Source: Microbacterium esteraromaticum
GTDB taxonomy: Bacteria; Actinomycetota; Actinomycetes; Actinomycetales; Microbacteriaceae
Assembly: GCF_900163815.1 (NCBI RefSeq)
Contig: NZ_FUKO01000019.1
Location: 310,001 to 374,000, forward strand
Direction of reading: 5' to 3'
DNA: 64,000 nucleotides
The number at the start of each line of letters is the position of its first letter. Positions within the stretch are counted from its first letter, which is position 1. Below, piece by piece: positions 56,565 to 64,000 of the stretch. A program made the translations under genes and the position numbers. The notes below the pieces were generated by a model that saw only the letters and a program-made list of their open reading frames with translations, was not told the origin of the DNA and searched no databases.

Positions 56565-57884
56565 TCAGTCGAAGATGCCGTCGAGGATGCTGCCGATGAC
56601 CAGGCCGCCGAGCACGCCGCTGACGATATCGCCCCCGCCACCGCGTCGGCCACCGCCGCCCCAGCCGTCGCCGCCCCAGCCCTGATTCTGGGGCCGTGAC
56701 GAGTCGATGTCGTGCTGGGCGAGCTGCAGGGCCTCGGACGCCAGCTGCGCGACGCGACGTGAAGAAGACAGCGCGAGCTCGCGAGTGTCTTCGGAAGGCA
56801 GCATCCCGGGCACGTCGACGCGCAGCCTCTCGGCCTCGGCGAGCCTCGTGCGCGCATCGGCGCCGATCCAGCCGCGGTGGCCGGAGATCAGACTGCGCGC
56901 GACGCCGAGCTGCCGGTCGGCGTCATCGAGCGAGTGCTGCACCTGATCGAGAGAGGGCAGTGGATGCTGCGCCCGGTACTGCGCCTTGTCGATCGCGGAA
57001 TCCAATGCGCTGTTCGCCGTGCGCAGCTGCGTGAGCTCAGCGAAGGGATCATTGTGCACGCCGGCAGGCGCGAGCGCATTCAGCGCCTGTTCGAGCTGCG
57101 CGGCCGCGGCGACCACCTCGGGAGTCTGCGGAGCGGAGCGCGCGGCGACGATGTCACCTCGGGAGTCGGCGACGACATCAGCGAGCGTGGATTCCGCGCG
57201 CAGCGCTTCGATCTCGAAGTCCTCCACGGTGTCGAGGATGCTCGTCGTCCGGCGCACTGCCTCGGTGGCGGTCTCCAATGCGAGATTCGCCTCGTCGTTG
57301 CGGTGTGCCGTGCGGCGGCGCTCGCAGACGTCAGCGCCGTGCAGTGCGAAGGCGATCAGCTGCTCGGCCTCATCGGCCGACGCGGCGATGCGTCGCATGG
57401 CCGACTCGGCGTATCGACCAGTGAGCCGCTCGATGGTGGTGCGGGCCTGCGGGATGCGGGTGGTCAGCTCTTCAGCATCCCGCCGCACCTGCGCGATCAC
57501 CTCTGGGGCACGACGCACCTTCGCGACGTTGTCGGCCAGTACGGCTGTCTTCTCGTCGAGCAGGTCTTCGGCCCAGTCGCACAGCTGAGCGATGCGCGCA
57601 TTGCGGGTGCGCAGCTCTTCGAGAGTGTCGGGGATCTCATCATGATTGAGCTGATGCAGCTGGAATGCCTCGCCGAGGTGCGTCCGCACGGCGCCCAGCG
57701 CCGCTTTCAGATCAGATGTCAGCGAGTCGCCGAGCTCGGCCTGTGCGAATGCCAGCTCATCGGAGGTCGTGCGGATGCGCTCATCGGCCGCTACCAGGGC
57801 CCGCTCGGCGCGGCGGGCGAGATCAGCATCCTGCGCGGCAAGTTCTTCCTGCTCACGTTTGCATCTGCCCCAGAATCCGGCCAT
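56565..57884 (-). CDS. TPM-family-related coiled-coil protein lacking the TPM domain
   Basis: A 439-residue, largely alpha-helical protein with long coiled-coil stretches (heptad-rich between residues about 10 and 340). It has a glycine-rich tail (GGDGWGGGGRRGGGG, near 410) and a short hydrophobic end (IVSGVLGGLVIGSILDGIFD). This matches the C-terminal part of actinobacterial TPM-domain proteins, whose N-terminal signal peptide, TPM domain and first helix are missing here. The frame begins with a normal ATG and the upstream 189 bases are non-coding. It is therefore either a truncated paralogue or a stand-alone form. The protein would be cytoplasmic with a C-terminal anchor. Function unknown. 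Confidence 0.72.
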   Translation of the reverse strand: MAGFWGRCKREQEELAAQDADLARRAERALVAADERIRTTSDELAFAQAELGDSLTSDLKAALGAVRTHLGEAFQLHQLNHDEIPDTLEELRTRNARIAQLCDWAEDLLDEKTAVLADNVAKVRRAPEVIAQVRRDAEELTTRIPQARTTIERLTGRYAESAMRRIAASADEAEQLIAFALHGADVCERRRTAHRNDEANLALETATEAVRRTTSILDTVEDFEIEALRAESTLADVVADSRGDIVAARSAPQTPEVVAAAAQLEQALNALAPAGVHNDPFAELTQLRTANSALDSAIDKAQYRAQHPLPSLDQVQHSLDDADRQLGVARSLISGHRGWIGADARTRLAEAERLRVDVPGMLPSEDTRELALSSSRRVAQLASEALQLAQHDIDSSRPQNQGWGGDGWGGGGRRGGGGDIVSGVLGGLVIGSILDGIFD

Positions 57885-57956
57885 GGGTTGATCCTACTTT
57901 CGCGGCGCGTGCGGATGCTGTGGATGCGATGCGATGCGATTCGGCGAACAGCGCCT

Positions 57957-58055
57957 TCGCCGACACCCCGCCGTATCGCCGACACCCGCCATATCGCCGA
58001 CACCCCGTCCTGTGGACGTCCACAAGACGGGGTGTCGATGGCAGCACGGGGTGTC
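57957..58055. repeat. Cluster of GACACCCCG repeats, three direct and two inverted
   Basis: TCGCCGACAC starts at 57957, 57976 and 57994, a spacing of 19 and 18 bases; the inverted form GGGGTGTCG appears twice, near 58029 and 58049. The centre is the palindrome reported at 57998-58037. It fills most of the 189-base gap between the TPM-related and FtsX-type genes. The arrangement looks like a small REP-type element or iteron-like binding sites; I do not know the family. Confidence 0.6.
57998..58037. repeat. 40-bp near-perfect palindrome
   Basis: The left arm 57998-58017 (starting CGACACCCCGTC) and the right arm 58018-58037 (ending GACGGGGTGTCG) match as an inverted repeat over 20 bases with one mismatch and no loop. 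GGACGTCC sits at the centre. It lies 37 bases beyond the FtsX-type gene stop in the minus direction and could end its transcript, but it is too long and loopless for a typical terminator. Confidence 0.75.
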
Positions 58056-58073
58056 GGCGCGTGGTGTGTGGTG

Positions 58074-60803
58074 TCAGGCGATCGCGGTGCGGTGTGTGAG
58101 GTCCGGATGCGGGGGGCGGATCAGCAGAGATACCAGCGCGATCACGGTGGGCAGGCCGATCGCGATGCCCAGCAGCCACAGCACCGGTGCATCGCTCAGG
58201 CGGGATCCGGAAATGGCCTGCGTGAGAGCCCACGCACCGGCGAGACCCAGCAGCACGCCGATCACGCACCCTACGCCGGCGATGATGATCGCCTGCCATG
58301 CCGCGACCCGACGCCGCAGTGCCGTCGTGGCGCCGACGGCGGCGAGAGTGGCGTCGTCCTCCCGGCGTTCGATGCGGGCCAGGCCCAGGCTGATGGTCGC
58401 CGCCGCGACGACGATGATGCTGAGGATGCCCAGTACCAGAGCCAGCCACGGTAGCGACGAGTCCGGCCCGTTCTCCACGCGCACGTCGAACACCGCCCCT
58501 CCCGTGCTGGCAGTCTCAGCGTCCGCTCGCAGCCGGTCCATCATGGCGTCCGAAGGCGGATCGTCGAACAGCGCTACCCAGCTGCTCACGTGCGTCTTCA
58601 CGTCGTACTCCTCCGCGGCGGCGGGGGAGAGGATCAGTGGGTAGGCCGTACTGGTGCCGACATGCACCTGCACGGACAAGGCCTCGGTGCGCACCGGTTC
58701 CGGCGATTCCCCCGTGTAGAGATCCTTCGCATCCCAGAACGCGAGCCGTGCCTTGTCGTCGTCGTCGATGTACTCGGCGAACCCCTGCGGGACCGGACGC
58801 TGCAGGAACGACGCTATCGCGGCGCCTTCCGCGAACTCGCGCTGCTCCGCATCGCTGAGAACGAGACCGGTCAGAGTCTCGACGTCATCGGGTTCCACGA
58901 TCGTCACGGGCTGGCCGGGCACGTCGATCCAGCCTCCCGTCTCCTTCGCCCACATCGACGTGTAGGCGACCTCCGAGGGCGGCTCCGACGCGTCCTCCGT
59001 GTCGATGACGGGATCGACGGAGGACGACACCGGGATGATCCGGTCCGGATGTGCGTCCGAGAGGAACGCCGGAGCCTGCGACGGTGATGCCTCCCCCCAG
59101 CTGGAGACGATGACCGCGCCCTTCGGTGCCGCCCACGCCCAGCTGCGCGCCGACTGCGCCTGCGGGATGGCGATCGCGCACAGCACGAAGACCGCGACGG
59201 CGGTGCTGGCGGCGATCGACACGAACGCGGGAACGGTCCGAGGCGAGTTGGCAACGGCATCCCTGGATGCGAGCCGGGCCGCCGAGCCGAACCGCGCCAG
59301 CATTCCGGCCAGGAGGGCGAGGACCCCCTGCCCGCTGAGCGTGACACTCAGTAGAAGCAGCAGCACGCCGATGATCGATGCCCACAGTGCAGTCGTCTGC
59401 AGCCCCTGGTTCCACGCGTCGGTTGCCGCGAGAACGCCGAAGAGCACGCCTCCGGCCACGACCGAGCCGGCGCCGATCATTCCTACGAGGATGCCCACGA
59501 CAGGACGCCGCAGCGACATGCTGACCGGACGGCGTGCGCCGCGCAAAGCCGCGAGTGCGTCGCCACGGGTGGCGCTGCGCGCAGGAATGACGGATGCGGC
59601 GAGTCCCACGAGGACGGCGAAGACGACGACGCCCGCAACCGACCAAGGAACCTTCAGCCCCCACGTCGACCAGAAGGTGTTCTTGACGCCGGGGTCCGTC
59701 ATCGCATTCAACACTGCGACCCCGCCGATGCCGATCACCGTGCCGATTAGACCACCGGCCAGGCCCAGCAACGCGCCCTGCATGAGTACCGTGCGGAACA
59801 CATCGCGACGACGTGCGCCTACTGTCGCCAGCACCGCCAGCGAGCGCTGCTGGCGACGAGCGCTGACCGCCATCGCAGCCGCGCCCAGCAGACCGACGAG
59901 CAGCCCGCCGAACACCAGACCGAGCGAGACCAGCATGAGCGTCACCCACGCGGAATCGGTCTGCCCGCGCATCATGGTGGCCGATGTCTCGGCCCCCGAC
60001 GGCGGATCCAGCACGAGATCACGGGCGTAGGCGACGTAACCGGCGTGGTTCAGATCGGCGAGTTCGGCGGGATCAGGCTGCCAGTCCGGCAGGAACCAGA
60101 TCGTGTCCGGCCGTGACGGTGGAGCCTCCTGCTCCGCGGGCATCGCTCTCGCCGGAAGGAAGAGCGGCATGCGATAGGTGCCGCCGTCCATCGCGCGAAG
60201 GGTTCCTACTACCCGCACGCTCACTCCGCGATCGGGCAGCTCGATGTCGTCACCGACGGCCCTTCCCAGTCGCTGCAGCAGTTCAGGGGAGGCCATCGCC
60301 TCATCAGAGGCCTGTGGAACTCGACCCGAGCTCATCTCGAACCTGCCGGTAAGGCGCGGATCCCACGCGTTGCCGTAGATGACGGGGAACCCGGCGATCC
60401 CGGTCCTCGTGGTCAGACGCTCATAGCCCTCGGTGAGCGGGATCGCCTCGGTGCCCGCGGGCAACTGCGCAACGCTCAGATCGGTCGGCGGCGGGAGCTC
60501 AGGATTCGTCGCCGAGCCGTTGTCATCGCGTTCGATCCAGGTCATGAACGGGGCATCGACCGCCTGCACTCGCGACGGATCCGCCCCGCCCTCGATCCGG
60601 ATCCAGGATTGCGTGGCGCCGAGTTCGTAGTGCACCGTCTGTGCTGTGCTCGGGGTACGCCCTTCGATGAAGGTCAGGACTCCGGCGGCTCCCGCCACCG
60701 GGGCGGCGATCAGCGCCGCCACCAGCACCGACGACCCTTTCGTCCGCAGCAGTTGCCGCCAGGCCAGCTTGAGCGTCACGCTCGGCCGGGCGCGCCTGCT
60801 CAT
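58074..60803 (-). CDS. FtsX-type ABC transporter permease (two FtsX domains)
   Basis: A 909-residue permease. One membrane helix lies near the N terminus (GSSVLVAALIAAPVAGAAGVLTFIEG). A large external domain fills about 55-270, and the first FtsX domain 280-420. A further helical region is 440-570 and the last FtsX domain 780-900. VGLLGAAAMAVSARRQQRSLAVLATVGARRRDVFRTVLMQG and MARIERREDDATLAAVGATTALRRR-type segments are characteristic of the MacB/LolC family. It pairs with the ATPase gene that overlaps it by 4 bases. Such exporters move peptides, antibiotics or lipoproteins outward. Substrate unknown. Confidence 0.88.
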   Translation of the reverse strand: MSRRARPSVTLKLAWRQLLRTKGSSVLVAALIAAPVAGAAGVLTFIEGRTPSTAQTVHYELGATQSWIRIEGGADPSRVQAVDAPFMTWIERDDNGSATNPELPPPTDLSVAQLPAGTEAIPLTEGYERLTTRTGIAGFPVIYGNAWDPRLTGRFEMSSGRVPQASDEAMASPELLQRLGRAVGDDIELPDRGVSVRVVGTLRAMDGGTYRMPLFLPARAMPAEQEAPPSRPDTIWFLPDWQPDPAELADLNHAGYVAYARDLVLDPPSGAETSATMMRGQTDSAWVTLMLVSLGLVFGGLLVGLLGAAAMAVSARRQQRSLAVLATVGARRRDVFRTVLMQGALLGLAGGLIGTVIGIGGVAVLNAMTDPGVKNTFWSTWGLKVPWSVAGVVVFAVLVGLAASVIPARSATRGDALAALRGARRPVSMSLRRPVVGILVGMIGAGSVVAGGVLFGVLAATDAWNQGLQTTALWASIIGVLLLLLSVTLSGQGVLALLAGMLARFGSAARLASRDAVANSPRTVPAFVSIAASTAVAVFVLCAIAIPQAQSARSWAWAAPKGAVIVSSWGEASPSQAPAFLSDAHPDRIIPVSSSVDPVIDTEDASEPPSEVAYTSMWAKETGGWIDVPGQPVTIVEPDDVETLTGLVLSDAEQREFAEGAAIASFLQRPVPQGFAEYIDDDDKARLAFWDAKDLYTGESPEPVRTEALSVQVHVGTSTAYPLILSPAAAEEYDVKTHVSSWVALFDDPPSDAMMDRLRADAETASTGGAVFDVRVENGPDSSLPWLALVLGILSIIVVAAATISLGLARIERREDDATLAAVGATTALRRRVAAWQAIIIAGVGCVIGVLLGLAGAWALTQAISGSRLSDAPVLWLLGIAIGLPTVIALVSLLIRPPHPDLTHRTAIA

Positions 60804-61519
60804 GTGCGCGCCGCCAGGATGGTCTCGGCGGAATCACGCCGCGACTCGTCGATGATGCGTCCGTCGCGCAGACACACGATCCGGTCCGCCCAAGCGGCGT
60901 GGCGCGGGTCGTGCGTGACCAGGATGCCAGCGGCGCCGGCGTCGATCCGGTTGCGGATGGTCTTCATCACCTGCTCGCCGGTGACCGAGTCCAGTGCGCC
61001 GGTGGGCTCATCGGCGAGGATCAGCCGGCGTCCGCCGATGATGGCCCGCGCGATCGCGATACGCTGCTGCTGGCCGCCGGACAGGTCATCTGGATACGCG
61101 TCGCCGCGCTCGGCCAGGCCCACCATACTCAGCGCATCCCGACCGGCCCTTCGTACCGTGCGCCGGCTGACGCCGTCCAACTCCATCGGCAGGGTGACGT
61201 TCTCCATCGCGGTCAGGGTGGGGATGAGGTTGTAGTCCTGGAACACGAATCCCACAGATCGGCGGCGCAATGCCGAGAGCTGATCGGGCTTTGCCGTGCT
61301 CAGGTGCTCGCCATCGATCACGACCTCGCCGGAGGTGGGCGTCTGCAGCCCGCCCGCGATCGACAGCAGAGTGGACTTGCCGGATCCGGATGCGCCCATC
61401 ACCGCGACCAGTTCACCGGGTGCGACTTCCAGGTCGATGCCGCTCAGCGCCGATACTGCGAGTTCTCCTGCGCCGTACTGCTGGGAGACGCCCACCAGTC
61501 GCAGGATCGCCTCGCTCAT
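60800..61519 (-). CDS. ABC transporter ATP-binding protein (LolD/MacB-type)
   Basis: A 239-residue ATPase. Walker A VMGASGSGKSTLL, signature LSGGQQQRIAIARAI and Walker B LILADEPTGALDS are all intact, and the Q-loop FVFQDYNLIPTLTAMENV is the LolD-type form. It energises the FtsX-type permease downstream (4-base overlap), with PadR just upstream (4-base overlap). The three genes form one operon. Confidence 0.93.
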   Translation of the reverse strand: MSEAILRLVGVSQQYGAGELAVSALSGIDLEVAPGELVAVMGASGSGKSTLLSIAGGLQTPTSGEVVIDGEHLSTAKPDQLSALRRRSVGFVFQDYNLIPTLTAMENVTLPMELDGVSRRTVRRAGRDALSMVGLAERGDAYPDDLSGGQQQRIAIARAIIGGRRLILADEPTGALDSVTGEQVMKTIRNRIDAGAAGILVTHDPRHAAWADRIVCLRDGRIIDESRRDSAETILAART

Positions 61520-62109
61520 GCGCGTGCCTTCGCCGGGCGGCCGCGCTTGGGACGCTCGGTGGAGAGCTCGAGTTCCAGCGCTCGTTGCGGATGCAGGCTC
61601 AGGCGCTGCTCCGTGTGGTCGAGCCAGCGCACTTCGGCTTCTGCGGCGAAGATCATCGAATCGACCACGAGGGTCCAGGCCAACTCCTCCGGGCCATCGG
61701 GATCCGCTCCGGCATACTTGGCGCGGTTCAGCTCCTGCAGCTGCGCGAGCGATGCGCGGCGTTGATTGTGGATGACAGTGGCCACATCCACGCCGGGCAA
61801 GGTAGCGGCGACAGCGAGCTTGATCGCCAGCTCATCGCGCGTTCCGGACTGCCGCGGCACGGGAGAGTCCAGCCACTCCCGCACCTCGCCACGCCCGGCT
61901 TCCGTGATCTCGTAATAGACGTGTCCCTGCTCGTTCACGTCGCCCTTTTCGACGAGCCCATCGCGTTCGAGGCGCTCCAGGGTGTTGTAGATCTGGCCGA
62001 CGTTCAACGGCCACGTCGAACCGGTGCGGCGGTCGAACTCGGTGCGCAGCTGATAGCCGTAGCACGGACCCTGATCGAGAATGGCGAGCAGGCTCTGGCG
62101 AACTGACAT
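61516..62109 (-). CDS. PadR-family transcriptional regulator
   Basis: A 197-residue regulator. The N-terminal winged helix is LLAILDQGPCYGYQLRTEFDRRTGSTWPLNVGQIYNTLERLERDGLV; the VYYEITEAGRGEVREWL segment and a long helical C-terminal domain complete the PadR form. It precedes an FtsX-type ABC exporter, a common arrangement in which PadR represses the exporter until a compound binds. The ATG at 62109 follows GGGAG by about 5 bases; upstream in-frame ATGs are rejected. Confidence 0.9.
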   Translation of the reverse strand: MSVRQSLLAILDQGPCYGYQLRTEFDRRTGSTWPLNVGQIYNTLERLERDGLVEKGDVNEQGHVYYEITEAGRGEVREWLDSPVPRQSGTRDELAIKLAVAATLPGVDVATVIHNQRRASLAQLQELNRAKYAGADPDGPEELAWTLVVDSMIFAAEAEVRWLDHTEQRLSLHPQRALELELSTERPKRGRPAKARA

Positions 62110-62147
62110 GTGATCTCCCTCATGCGTTTCCGGGTATTGCGTTTCTG

Positions 62148-62153
62148 AGTATA
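62148..62153 (-). promoter_or_regulatory. Possible -10 box of the padR operon
   Basis: On the minus strand TATACT lies 38 bases before the ATG at 62109, in an AT-rich stretch that also holds the palindrome ATGCAT (62154-62159 region). PadR could bind here itself, but no clear dyad is visible. Confidence 0.35.
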
Positions 62154-62321
62154 TGCATGTCGGGAAATAAATCACCAGCATTCGGCATCCGCGTGTTCGT
62201 TCGCGCTCAGCGTCACCACGCGGCGCCGGGCGCACAGCGGACGCAGGTCACGGGCCGGTAACATGGCACAGTATGTCCGGCGGCTACCCTCGCCGGCACC
62301 CGAAAATCAAGGGAGACATCC

Positions 62322-64000
<1,679 letters not shown>

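Noticed and set aside
57998-58037. Ordinary rho-independent terminator for the FtsX-type gene
   Set aside because: A loopless 20-bp inverted repeat with no T-tract, surrounded by further copies of the same motif, fits a repeat element better; some terminator activity is still possible.
56877-58454. A 525-codon plus-strand frame over the TPM-related gene and the repeat cluster
   Set aside because: The minus-strand gene has a coherent coiled-coil pattern and the plus frame runs across unrelated intergenic repeats.

Overview
The window reads as a chromosome segment of a high-GC Gram-positive actinobacterium, most likely Microbacteriaceae and probably Microbacterium or a close relative. The evidence is the GC-rich codon use, a WhiB-type iron-sulfur regulator next to manA, a DUF3499 gene, the mtrA-mtrB-lpqB block followed by hpf, comF and secA, and many genes joined by 4-base ATGA/GTGA overlaps. 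No mycolic-acid or arabinan genes are visible. I see no tRNA, rRNA, CRISPR array, insertion sequence or phage, and no gap between genes longer than about 215 bases.

Region 1 (1-33280) is a large cell-surface glycopolymer locus. It opens with the end of purE, an LCP-type polymer ligase, a GT4 glycosyltransferase and a secreted lysozyme-like repeat protein. A first ABC exporter (5770-7403) is followed in the same operon by an unusual LicD-methyltransferase fusion and a 79-residue coiled-coil protein. Facing it, an eight-gene minus-strand operon (19138-9204) holds a flippase-like protein, the dTDP-L-rhamnose genes (rmlA, rmlB, fused rmlC-rmlD), a large membrane protein, an SDR enzyme, a TarI-like cytidylyltransferase and a TarS-like glycosyltransferase. 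After a DUF6541-like protein, a polyprenol-type GT2 and a DUF2304 protein comes a galactofuranan module: glf, a second ABC exporter, GlfT1-like and GlfT2-like transferases, and galE. Two tandem O-antigen polymerase/ligase-like proteins close the locus.

Region 2 (33348-42122) is the conserved actinobacterial manA-whiB2 neighbourhood: manA, whiB2, a 1020-residue glycosyltransferase-membrane protein, DUF5719, a metallopeptidase-fold protein, DUF3499, then RDD and SpoIIM genes.

Region 3 (42146-54902) has an aquaporin, catalase and FurA block, then a DUF58-MoxR-DUF4350-DUF4129-membrane protein operon, then mtrA-mtrB-lpqB. A perfect 16-bp hairpin closes lpqB against hpf.

Region 4 (54962-64000) has hpf, comF, a TPM-related coiled-coil protein without its TPM domain, a small palindromic repeat cluster, an FtsX-type ABC exporter with its PadR regulator, and the first 559 codons of secA, which runs off the end.

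How the genes fit together: GalE and Glf supply UDP-Galf, GlfT1/GlfT2-like enzymes build a galactan on a lipid carrier, and the second exporter moves it out. The first exporter probably moves a different polymer that uses rhamnose and a CDP-activated polyol phosphate, perhaps capped by the LicD-methyltransferase protein. LCP proteins would attach such polymers to peptidoglycan. Several genes here start 6 to 7 bases after a TANNNT box, which points to leaderless transcription.
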